From NCBI GenBank assembly GCA_035582835.1, contig JAYKAV010002761.1, positions 860,674 through 924,673 of the forward strand: 64,000 nucleotides of DNA, read 5' to 3'. Of the stretch, positions 1 to 12,700 are shown piece by piece. The notes beneath the pieces were generated by a model. It saw only the letters and a list, made by a program, of their open reading frames with translations, was not told where the DNA came from and did no database searches. This stretch comes from Phoebastria nigripes. Lineage: Eukaryota; Chordata; Aves; Procellariiformes; Diomedeidae. The position numbers and the translations under genes are program-made. Within the stretch, counting starts at the first letter, position 1, and each line of letters begins with the position of its first letter.

Positions 1-783
1 AATGAACATATAAAATTGTATGAACAACACTGCAGTATGAGCTCAAAGGTATCTGAGCTACAGTCTTGTATTGAAATACTGAAGGCAGAAAATTCTGCGT
101 TGTCAACAAGTCTGAGCAATACTCATATAGATTCTGCGAGAGTGCCACTATCTTCTAGCCAAACTGACACACTGTCTAAATTAGATGAAACTAAGTCTAT
201 GGTTTCTTCCTCAGATCTTTTTGAAAGTCCCTGTTTTATAGAAGTAAGTGAGGTGGTTGATTCTTGTAACAGTAGTATGTGCAAATGGACAGAGGAAATG
301 AATCAGCCGGACAGTTCTGCAGAAATAATTCCAGAAGGTGCAACAAAAGTTTTAGTTGAAAATTGTCACAATGATCACAAATTGGACTCTGTTAGAGAGC
401 CCAGAAGTATTACTCCTAGAAAATCTAACCTTGAGAGTAGAATTGAAGAACTTCAGATGCTGTGTCAAACATATGAGAAGGCCATCAAGGTGCTCGAAGA
501 CCAATGTCACATTCAAGAGAATATGAAAAATGAGGAAATACAAGAGCTGAAAAAAGTTATACTTTCTGAAAGAAAAGAAATAGATCATCTCAAACAGCAA
601 AATCTATCTGACAAGGAAGAATGGCAGCAGAAACTGAATAATGTGACTATGGAGATGGAGTGCAAACTGGCAGCAGAAAGAAAACAAACTGAGAATCTGT
701 CTTTGGAGCTGGAAGCAGCAAGACTCCAACTACAAGTCCTTGATTTAAGTTCTCATTCACTGCTGTGCACAGATATTGAAAAT
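1..783 (+). CDS. CENPF: CENPF exon (partial at window start)
   Basis: The frame is open from base 1 (N E H I K L Y E ...) and closes at a GTAAGT donor at 784, in phase 0 after a DIEN codon run. It encodes 261 residues. A first coiled-coil stretch is followed by a Ser/Asp/Glu-rich, probably unstructured segment (about residues 35-130). A second coiled coil (about residues 140-245) begins ESRIEELQMLCQTYEKAI. The left border of the exon is outside the window. Translation past the donor ends at a TAA near 871, which supports splicing here. Confidence 0.9.
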
Positions 784-3700
784 GTAAGTAACTGCTGTCA
801 CGCAAATCAGTTTTATGTAAAACCTTTGATTTATGGTAAGCCAAATTTAAATTTTGAAATTAAATGTGTTTAAAATTGTGTCCCACAGAAGCAGTACTGT
901 TCTTCAGAGAAACTAGAAAAACAATCTGTACCTTGAGTTTTGGTTTATGCATCACAGGGATCATGAGAAATAACAAATGATGACAAAACCAACAAGTTTA
1001 GTCTATTAGAGTTGTGTAAGACTTTGTGCTACTTTCTTGGTTTTTCTTCAGGTCTGTTTCAGTATGGATCCTGCTGTGTTAGTGGGTGTGCATGCACTGT
1101 ATGTACTGTGCTTACAAGCTTAGATCTCTGATTTAACACAGTCGATTAAAGATGCACAGACTTCCCATGTCCCTTCATGGGACAAGCAAACTAGGACTGC
1201 TTCCACACCTCTAATTCCTTTCAGTACCGTCAACAGCAGAACAGAATGAGCTGGTAGCAGAACAGTTAATTTTCATTTCAGCCTGAATTCCTTCAAAATA
1301 CCAAAGGGAGCAAGAAATATGGGAGTCAGCTCTGTCTTTTTTTCAGTGCTGTAGATGGTGTGCAACCAGTGAACTAGATTTTGCTTGCTCCGTGTAGGGA
1401 GTAGAAGAATCAAAACTTCACTCAGAATGGAGGAAAACCGGTTTAATTCTTGCATACAGTGTATTAGACTAATTCCCCTTAAAAATAAATCTAACAGGTG
1501 CATTTTCTGCTTGTGAGAATTCCAGTTTTGTCCATTGAGTCCTGTGCAAGTGGCCTCCAGTGCCCAGTCAACACAGACTCAGAAATTAAAGTTTAACACT
1601 GCTCTCACAGTCAGAGTATCTTGAAGCTCTACATTTTGGCCAACTGTGCAACACTGAGCAACTGTTCTTTGCAGAGAAGAAAACCTTTCACTTGTATGTG
1701 TTGCTTGCAATTCACATAGAGTATCCACACTGATACATAGACACTTAAAGAAAGAAATACTGCTCCTTACCATACATAGCTGGAGCTTTTTTAAGATGAA
1801 GTACTCAATACAGATCATTCAGGTGCTGCCTTCAGACCCAGTTCTTTTTTGGAGCACTCAAGTTTTGAAGTTATTCATTTTTATTGTTTCAAATGAGAGC
1901 ATGAGGTGGCGCCAAATGTAAGCCCAGCTCTGATAAACAGTGGTAATTTGGAAAAGGGATTGTCTGAGGATTTGGGCTTGTGTCCCTTGAAGATTTGCTG
2001 CTGTCTAATAGAAGGTGAGCAGTAAACCTTTCCCCCATTAGTGATACTAATAATGTTTCACTTTGTCACGTAGACACCTATTCTCCAAAATATGGAGGCA
2101 TGTGATATCTTTGTACTTAGTCTTTCAGTAAATTTGGCTGAAATTTCTCCCTCAGTATCTTTAAAGCCTTTTGGCCAAAGATGCATGTGTGTATAAATAA
2201 CTGTATATCCTTTCCATAAGAAAGCAGATTCTGAAGTAGAGAAGGATGCTATCTATTTATTTTGCATAAGAGGAGGAGCTTTACTAGTTTAAGAAAACTT
2301 TTAAAACGCACCTTGGTTTTTTTCTTATATATATATTCTTTTTCTTTTCCTTTTTTTTAATGGATTGATTCTTAACCCTTGCAGAATACTGAACAAGGAA
2401 ACAATAGTCCTTATCAATTGGGAATGCCTATTGAAAGCTCAGCACTGAAAAGCAATAAACCTAAACTAATCCCCATTGAGAAAATGGCTGTAGGAGATAC
2501 CTCTGTGTGTGAAAATGTAACTGAGACCGCTGAAGCCAGATTAATGGAAGATTATACTGAGAAGATTTCTGGAGAACACAAGTGTAGAAATAGGTCAGGA
2601 AAAATAACCAGCCCTTCAGACCATGCCAGTGCATTGTCATTTTCCAGTAGTAGTATGTTTTTGAGTGCAGGGGATTTCTATGAAAATCAAATAACCACTG
2701 AAACGCTTCAGGAGGAGGCAAAACAACAGACTGCTGAAAATTTGAAGCTGATCTATGAGACAGAAGAAAGCCATAAACATGTTGATTTACTAATGAAAGT
2801 TGAGCAATTAAACTCAGAGCTGAACTTTCAGAATGCACAATTAACTCTGAAGAGCTTAGCTTTTGCAGAACTGGAGGAAGCTACTGTCGTTGTTAAGGAA
2901 GAGAACTGTGACATAAAGGAAAAACTGGAATCAGCCTCTGTCAATAAGCAGCAATTATCTCATAGAGTAGTCTCGTTAGAAAAAGAAGCTGAGAATGTAA
3001 AGTCTGAGCTGGAGATATATAAAGTTAGATTGTCTAATGCAGCAGACACATTGGATGATGTAGAAATGACCAAGAGAGATTGTCATGAACAATTTCTTGC
3101 AGCTGAAAATGAACAGAGGAGTCCAAAATCTGAGCAAGTTAATACTGAGAACCATGCCTTGTTCATAGAGCATGATATTGAAATGCTTCAGGCAAAATGT
3201 CATCAATTAGAAGGGGAGAAGGAAGTTAACCTGAAAACTATTTCTAGCTTTCAAGAGCACCTTGTTTCAGTCACAGCTGAGAAAAACCATATTGGCCAAG
3301 AACTGAGTATTTTGTCTGAAAATAAAAAAGAACTGGATCAGAAGTATCAGAAGCTACAGGAGAAATTAAAAGAGCTAGATTCAACTAAGGTGGATTCTAC
3401 TGAATTCATTAGAAGGTTAGAGGGTGAAGTGAGGACACAAACAAATCTGCTTGAGACTGCAAAATCTGATGTAAATCAATTATCAAATGAAAAAGATCAT
3501 CTTCTGCAGAAGCTGCAAAGTTTGGAAAATGATGCCATGTCTTTTGCCTTAGAAAAAGGAAAACTCCAAAACGAAGCAGCAGATTTGAAGAAGGAGAAAG
3601 AGCTGATTGTAAGAGAGTTGGAAATGATGCAGAGTAAATTAAGTTNCTCAGAAATGGAAAATTCAAAGCTTTCCAGATCTTTGGAAGGCTTGTTAATGGA

Positions 3701-6700
3701 AAAAGGTGAACTCGCTGCTAGACTCAGCTCAGCACAGAAAGAACTAGACCAAATGCGATACGGAATTGAGAAGCTGAAAGTAAAAATTGAATCTGATGAG
3801 AAGAAAAAACANCACATGGCTGAAAAACTGAGAGAGTGTGAACGGAAAGCTGACTCTCTTTTGGATAAAATAGAGAGGCTTGAAAGAGAATTGGAGATGT
3901 CAGAGAAAAATCTAGAAGATGCAATTATTCAGTCAGAGACTGCTAAAGCAGAAGCAGAAACATTAACAATGGAGATGGAAGAGATGACTGAAAAGCTGAA
4001 ATGCTTTAACTTACAAATTGATGTCCTCACCTCACAAAAAGAGTGTTTAGCTAAAGATTTAAAAGAAAAGCAAGAAAGAATCCTTGAACTAGAGTCTTCA
4101 AATTTGACTACAGCAAAACTGTTAGAGGAAAAGGAGGAAGAAAAGATGCAAATCAAGAATGAGTTTGAAAATACTGTGGTATTGCTGAAATTGGAGCTCA
4201 AAGATATGAGTGAGAAATTAGAGTTTTCTTGCAAGGAGGAAGCAGATGCTAGAGGAAAAGAGCAAGTCTTGATTAATCAGGTGGCTCATCTTGAGCAAGA
4301 TAAAACAATACTATTACAGGAATGTCAGGAAATAAAAAATGAAAATAGCAAGTTGGATCAAACGAGGGAAGTACTTGTTCAAGAACTGATGGATTGTAAA
4401 CAAAAACTCGATGAAAAGGTGCAGGAAAATGGTGCTCTTCAAAAGCAGGTGAAAGAAACAGAGGAGCTGTCTTTACAGCTGACACACNTGCAACACGAGC
4501 ATGAATGTTGGTACCAGGAAAAAAAAAGGCTGCAGAATTTGATTGCTGAGTTGAAGCTGAAGGAGCAACATTTTTCTGATAATGAAACCTTCCCGGATAT
4601 CCTGAATGTTCTAAAACTGTCTTATAAGGACCTTGAGAAGGAACTGGAATCTACGTTTTGTGAAAAGAACACTTTATGTAAAAAGGTAATACCATTTCCA
4701 TTAGGGTAGAGTTCCCTTTTAGGAATGGGATAAAGCGTCCTCTGGGCTTACCACTTCCTTAATAAATTATATCTTAAAATAACTTTAACCTCAGACTTTT
4801 ACAGCAAGCATCCTATTTTTAAAATTACGTTTTCAATGCAATCATGAGTTTGCATTGAAGTTACAGAGCTGGAAAGCATGACATTGTTTTGTGTAGGATG
4901 AATGCGAAGGTTGCTTGAAAGTAGGCATAGAAGTTTGAGTAATTGAATAATGCAGGATAGTTTCCTCTTTCCTACGGAAGAAAAAGAGGAAAGAAAAATT
5001 AGTATTGGGTGAGTTTTTATATCAAGAAATAAGTACTTTGGGAGCTCAAAAGAAAGTGAAACAACAATTGGACACTTGCCATGTGAAAACAGCATTAGCC
5101 CGTTGTGACTCTTGCTTGGAGTTGGACCAGCTATGGGAATAAAAGAACCCATCTTAAAAACTGCTTGTTGCATATAAGAAAATTCTTTGGAGGTCATGAC
5201 ACATGTATTAAAAATAATTCTGGAAAATTTAATTTCAGGTAAATGAACTGACTGAAAGTCATACTGCGCTGCAAGCCAAGCTAAGTGATACTGAACAGAA
5301 GATTTCCAAATTACAGGAAGAATTTACCACAGAAAGAAACAAGCTTGCTGAAGAAATACAACTTATTCAAGAACATTCAGAGAAGAACAAAGTTAGTTAC
5401 TCTGTGTGTAGTATTTCTGTGTTCAAGGCCAGATGCTCAAGTACAGTAAATGTGTGGAGTTTGGTCAAGGGAGCTATGCTAATGTGTAGTATCAGAGGTT
5501 CTTGCTTCCAAATCTCCAAAAATTTAATGTTCTCTTCTGAGGTAGAATCATTAGTTAATAGTTTTTCCCTCTTCCTTCTATCGAAACTATGTTTTCTTGG
5601 CGTAAAGGCCACAGGTGGATATCTAGAAATCTTTCAGTGCCACGAAATTGTCTCTACTACAGGCATTCAATCATCAGACTGAGGATGTTAGATAAAAACT
5701 GTAACATTTCTCAAGTTTGTTTTAAAACTAAACTACTTTCAGTGTTTCAGTAGTGTTAAAGTACTTCCAGGACAAAGTCAAGGAAGAAGCAGTTTTAGAG
5801 TCTTTATTGTTCATTTGTTCATATTTAATTCTTNGAGGCTGTTTTACCATCTAGATGACTGTAGGTCTTATTTGTGAACAATATGATGTGTTTAAACCAG
5901 CTTAAGTGGTCTTCTGACCTGCTAACATTACGTACAAAATTTTATAACCAGGGGCTTGTTTCTGTTGTGGCATTGAGGATTTTGAGTGGGAAAAGAAAAG
6001 AGATCTCTGCAACTTTCAGAAATCCTGTATGGAAGTACAGGCCAGCTGTCCAAAAAGTACAGTTATAAAAGTGGATCAAAATGAAAATGCTTAGAAAGTT
6101 TTGTCATCTTAAAGAGGGTGAGGAAAGTGACCCTTAACTCCTCAAGTCACTTTCAGAGGGAACAATGTTTAGAGAGGTTAAGCTTTGATTTTGGCAGTGC
6201 TGCTTGATTTAACAGTGTTGGCAAACTTGCACTCGGTGTACTCCTCAGATCATAATGTTTCTTTTTAGAAGACCCTTCTTTGCCTCCTATCCTGCCTTTT
6301 GCGTCCAGATGTTCCATTCTTCGATTACAGTGTGTTTAGCCACTGTTAAATACTTTTTTCTTACCAAGTTGTTTTTGGAAATTCAAAGATGTTTCAGATG
6401 TAAAGTCAAATAGTTTAATGGGTCAACTGTTTCTCCATTGAGAAAATTCTAAATGCCAAAGAATGTGCTATTATTGTTTACAGATTCAGCTGCAACTAAC
6501 TATGTCAGAAAAAAATGAACTGACTAAGAGTTTGGAGATGGTCCAGCAAGAACTACAAGAAAAAGAAAGTGAAATGAAAAGAGAAATATCAGAATACAAA
6601 GACAGACTACTTCAAGCAGAGAAAGAGCATCAGGATGCTCNGACAGAAGCAAACCGAAAGGTAAATCAGAAAATGGGAAGAATGGTGCTGCAAGTTTCTA

Positions 6701-9700
6701 ATTAAATTCTATGTATTTTACAAAATTTTGCTGATCCTACTGGAAAAGAAATTGTCTTTGCTAACAATGTTTCCAAACTCTATATAACCTTGGAACTCAC
6801 TAAGTGTTAAATTAACTTTTTTCCATATAGCAAGCAGTGAAAGGTGAATTTACCTCAGAACTCAGTAAGTGTTAAGTGTATATATAATTTATCTGGAACT
6901 ATACGTTTGAAAAAGGAAAAGCAACAGTATGTTTTAGTCCAGGAAATGGTTGTCTTGCTAGGAATGGGGAAGAAAGATTAACCACTTTAGGATATAAGGG
7001 CAAATTTGTTGGAAATGCATTTGTCAGCCATGCTGTATACAAAAAGCCATCATCTTTTCTGCAGAAATATCTGTCTATGAATATGTACTTGAGGCCAGTA
7101 GGAACAGGCAAACAATTTACTATAATTATTTCTTAATAATTTTCATTCTTTTGAATCTAAAGTAAATGTAAGAGCAAGTTGTAGTAAAATATAAGGGCTT
7201 TCTAATGGCAGACTTCTTAGAGGCAAGATTCTGGTATTCGAAATGTATACTTGAGACAAGTTGCTCTTTCAGTTTTAATCTCCTCAAAACATACCAAGCA
7301 AATTTGCTGTGGAATTCCTGTGGGCTGTGATATGCTCTTAAGTACATCTTTAAAATACAACTCAACGTCCTTTTTACTATCATAGTAATTAGGCACATTT
7401 TCTTTCTCTAGAATGAAGTAGAAATTGAGGCCTGTCAAGACAAAATGAATTTGCTGGAGCACTTCATCAGCTCACAAAAATTGGAAATTGAGCATTTGAA
7501 GTCAAATGAAGAAGAACTAAATAATTCCCTTAAAGAAGCTAATCAAACCTTAGGAGAACTCCTAAAAACTAAGGTAAGAAAAAAAAAATGTAAGCATTGC
7601 CAATTACATGATACCCAAGGCACTGTGTAGTAAAATAAACGTAGGATTGGGAACCAATGCTCCAGAGCTTTGACTTGACTTTGATACAGCCTTTGTTTCA
7701 CTAATGAGAATACAGAGCACAGAGGAAACATTGTTACTATTGATCTACATTGGAAAAATTCTGTACGTATGCCATGACAGAGATCACCTAGAATTAGTTT
7801 ATGTGATATTAAATGCAGCAGTCTGTTGTCTACANTGAACATTGCAACTGGGTTAGAACGTGGTTAGAATACACTCAAAGAGACTTTGCAGTGCCTCTAT
7901 TTTCTGTTTGTGAATTACTTTGATGATAAAAGATACCATGTTCTGTCTTAAGCATTAGTCTTGATACATTGCTCTTGATTCTTGAGAGTTTATCAATTCC
8001 ATTTTATATAGAATTCTCATTACAATTATTAACTAGTGTAATTCTCTAAACGACAGAACTGTTCTCAGTGATGATAGAGTATGAGCTCCACATACTGTGC
8101 ACAACTGATAGATGGGAACAGCTCTAGATGTGCTTGGTTTACTTTGTAGTAGCACAGGTGAAGTTTAACTGTCCATATAACTGAATTTCTATATTAATTT
8201 CCCCTGCATTTTTCTCATCTACCTTTTTTTTTTTTTTTTTTTTTTTTTNTTTTTTTTTTTTTTTTTTTTTGTCCCACTTCTGTCTGTGATTGATTGCTCG
8301 CTCCAACTCTGTAATCCCACTTCAGGAATGAGTGTCTCTTTAAATGCACTCTTGAAGAAACATAGTCAATTCGATTTACCTGCAAGTAAACACTGAATTG
8401 CAATACGTTCATCTTGCTCAACAGTTCTTTATTCCATAGGGCCCTCCACTGTGGTGTTAATTTGTTTAATACCAGCAGTCCAATGATATAGTACTATAGG
8501 ATATGTGCCAGTGACAGAAAACAGTACCCATGGTAGTGTAAATGTAGCATACAAGGCTTCCAGCTGTGCTCACCGTGTGGTATTTGCATGCAGGTTGGTA
8601 CCAGACCAGATGAGCAGGGAGCAGCACAGGACAGTGGAAGCGGGTGGAAAGGAATGATCTGCTGCTGCTCAGAATAGTATTTTTGAGCTGGAATTCAGAG
8701 TGCAAAGCAGGCCTGGGTTATCTTGCCTTTGTGATGCATTAGGGACGAAAAGAAGAGTAAAGGAGACTCATACTAGGAGAGAGCACTTTAAAATTTAAAG
8801 TAGTGGTTTGAAATCTGTTACCTGGAAAGCAGCGCTTTCTTATGCTACGTCAATGAAGTGATAACAGGCAGAAAAAGGACTACTGCCTCGGAGTTCATAC
8901 AGCTTTCTCATAGGTAGGATGCTAGTCTTGATATCAGTCATCTGAACATTCATAATTTGTTGGTATATCTAAAGAGAATAAGTCTCCCTCATTGGTATTT
9001 GAATTATTGTTTTTCTGCTGAGTTAATCACCTGTATGTACCCGTCTAGTAAGAGGACTTTCATCTTTCGTGCAGTAAAGGAGCTGCTATAATGAGGTTGT
9101 ACGGAAACAAGGAAACAAGTATACATTACAACCATGCTCTACAGCCAATTTTGCGTAACAGTTGAGCTTCCATTTGACATTGTAATGTTTAAATGGAAGA
9201 ATTATGTTTCTGGTGTAATAACTACATTTCTTATTTTGTAGGCTGATAATATTAATATTATAGCTCAACTGAAGAAGGAAAATGAATTTGCCCACAGTAA
9301 AGTGCAGCTGTGGATGAAATCCTGTAAGCAGATGGAACAGGAAAAGGAAATGTTGCAGAAACAACTAGTTGAACGTGACGAACTATTAAAGAAGAAAAAT
9401 CTAACTATGTCAAAGTATAAGAAAGAAGGTAACTGAATCTAGATTCAATCTTAACGCTTTCTTAGCAGTGCATTAGTTTGTGAAACTTTCTTTTTCCCTA
9501 AAATATCCATTTGCATATGCAGCCCTAATATAGAGCATGATTCTTAACTAGTATAAAAAAGTACAACTGCAAACGTGTCAAACATTTTCAAAATCTAGTT
9601 CATCTTCTTTCTCTTAAAGTATCAGAGGCAACTCTGGATTATGAATATATATTTTAAATATTACGTTTTTGTGGTTAAAAGTGACTTAAGGAAGAAGGGG

Positions 9701-12700
9701 AGTGTTTTTCTTAATAACTAAAGTTTGTGTACAAGTTATTTTATCGTTTTCCAGCAAGCTTTCCCCTCTGATTCTCATGTTTTGTTCTTTATATTTTGGT
9801 TCATCTCATGAGATGCACTGTATTGTAAATGATACTTAAAGAAAGTTAGGGGTATAAACTCGAGTGTTCAGAAGTTAAAATTACAGGGAAAATGTTTGCC
9901 CATGCACTGGTCAAGGATTCTTTTCAAATTTTGCATGTTTGTTCTCTATTGAGACATAATAGTGTATTTGCTAATATATTACTGATTTTGTTACACACTG
10001 TCACTTATTTTTTTTTATAGTTGCACAGTTATAGAACATGTATAATTAATTAAAAGATGTGTGACCATTGCATTACAAATTCTTATATATGCATCCTTTT
10101 TTATGTCAGTTATATGAATAATGATATTTTGCTTTGAAAGGTGCTGATGAGAATGCCATTACAGAAGAAATCAAGTTAAAACTGGAAGAATTACAGGAAT
10201 CTACAGAAGTGAAAACCAGAGAAGCAAATGAGAACTTGGAGAAATACTGCTCTCTAATTGTTAAATATTATAAACTAGAGGAAGCAAATGAGATGCTAAA
10301 AACACAAGTCAGTTTGTTAAGTGCTCAGCTGAAACAGCCAACAAGTGATGCTGTCAGCACTCCTTTGCTGAATTCAGATAACTCATTAACAGTGAGAAGT
10401 CAGTCTGTCAAAGAGATGAGGTCAGAAGAAGATACTACTAAGCTTTCAAGTAAAAGGCAGAGATCCGAAGACAATAGGGAAGTTAATGGAGAACCAAGAT
10501 CCCCTGTGCCAGAGACTTCATCCAAAAAAAAAAGGAAGAATGATATCTGTCAAAATCTGCTGGGTCAGGGGAACACAGACGGTGAGCCAGATGGGCTTCC
10601 AGAAGTAGTAGTATTTATAGTGTTTTATAAAGGCAAACGTTCTCTGAGCATAGCAGGTGTTTTTTTCTCTTTTGTTTTGCTGAATTAGTTTTACTCTGGG
10701 TGAGTAGGTGACTATGCAAACATTTTTGGTGACAGTGATGGAAGGTGAAAGTAGTCAATGGGAGATATGCCAGTTAGTACCAAGTTAGTGTTCGTGGAAC
10801 TGTGGTGTTAGACCAGCATAATACATTTATGTTGGTTTAATAACTGCCATTCTGCTAAGAGTTAAATGATCCTGGCATTCACAACTTTGTAGTTCCTCGT
10901 GATGCGTGTATTAGAGGCTAAGCATATGATATGTAACAGGAACAAAGTTTTGCTGACAGAAGACTTGCTCTAGTCATTTAAAAGCATTATTTGAACCATT
11001 CACTGAAACTTACAGGAGAATAGATGTGGAGTCAATCTAATCTTAAAGGCCACAAGATTGGAGCACTAGAGTATCATGCTGTGATGGAGTCACGTTTGCT
11101 CCCTCCATAGCCCCAGAGTTCCTTCAGTATTACTCCTTTCGAGGTCAAAGAGGCAGTTAGTAGCTGTGTGGGGTCTGACTGGCAAGTGGTTGGTGGTGAG
11201 GGCTGCAGGGGGGGACTCTGAGGAAGGAAGTCAGGGCTGCCCCATGCTGGACATAGTCAGGTCCAGCTGGCTCCAAAGGACAAAACCGTGCACCAAAATC
11301 GAACCAGAGGTGTTTGTCGTGTCTCTGAAAACGTGAGTAAGAAAGGGCAGTAAGTGCTGAGATGAAGGAAAAACAATGCCGGAGCTGGAGGGACAGGAGT
11401 AATGCTGAAGCAAAGTATCATACTGAGCAGGGCATGGGGCTGAGAGGGGTGGTGGTGGCCTGAGCAGGGGCAGGAGCTGGGGGGCGGCCCAAGGGGGGCT
11501 GAGAGGAGACTGAGGAGGAGGTATGACCCCAGAGGGACTACAGCCAGTGGGTTCCTCCATGCCTGAGAAATTGAGTTAAAAGCAAGGAGCAGGATCTGAC
11601 CCCCATCTCCTGCACTCCCATCACCTCACTGAAGATGTAGTGTGCAGTGAGGTGATTGGAGGCCAGAAACTGGGGAGGAGAGGTCTGGAGGGAAGCCGAA
11701 GTGTTTTCCCCAAGTGTTTGCTTATTTGTGTGCTTTTATTTCTTTCAATACCAGAATCGGTAATTAAATGTGTTAATTGGCAATACATTAAATCAATTAA
11801 AATTCCCTGAGTCGAAACTGTCTTGCCCACAGCAGTAATATATTAACATCTTCATGAGAGTTCAGTTTCATTCTGCTATGAATACAATGAAATTAGGTAG
11901 CCTGATATTCTGTATAAGGGTTCACTGTAGCAGAAAGTAACTGAGAAGACTGCACAAATCAGGGCTTGAAAAATATNTTGTATGTTCAACTACCTATTAA
12001 GTACCCCTTTATAATAAATGCAATTGCAATCACTAAAGGACGAGCCATAGAGATACTGAATTGCCTCAACTTCAGTGATCACTCCCAGAAGTCAGGATTT
12101 CTAAGTCTACACATTATTTGCATTTCATTTTCTTACCAGCATTATTATTTTTCTGGAAATACACCTGTTCTGAGGACATATGTGCCAGTTAATGTTTGAC
12201 TTCTAGGCTAAATAGAGAGATAATAGACAATCTATAACACTATACACAGAGAAAAATATGAAAAATCAAGAATATCATGTCACGGTATTGTGTTCTGATT
12301 GAATTCTAGTAAAACCAGTACATGTTCTCAGACTGAAATTATTCTCCAGATAATAATGTACCTGTAAAGAAAAAGACCAAACACTTGTTTGAAAAACTTT
12401 GCTATAGAATTGCTGTTGTACGTTGACTACAGTTTCCAGGGCTTGCATATGAATTTTGGAATACACAAGATCTGTTCAGCAATCTTTTTGATCCATTTTC
12501 TTCAGTAGAACAAATTATTTATTTTAATCAGCTATTTTTATCCCTGTTGTGAAAAAGAGAAGATCTATTTGAGAAAGTGTAACTTATCTAGCTGTTTCTA
12601 ATAGAAGCTGTTTATTTTTCAGGGTTTGCTGATATCCCCACTGGAAAGGTTAGCCCTTACATTTTATGTAGAACAACCCTAAATCTAAGAACTAGTCCCC

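Noticed and set aside
2461..4485. Many minus-strand open frames of 70-125 codons across the large CENPF exon
   Set aside because: They are antisense shadows of a long, stop-free coiled-coil exon; no splice context or known protein character.
8215..8421. Minus-strand frame with a long lysine run
   Set aside because: The lysines are the translation of the poly-T tract.
11231..11560. 109-codon Pro/Ser-rich minus-strand frame
   Set aside because: Confined to a GC-rich CR1-like segment in a CENPF intron; composition reflects GC content only.
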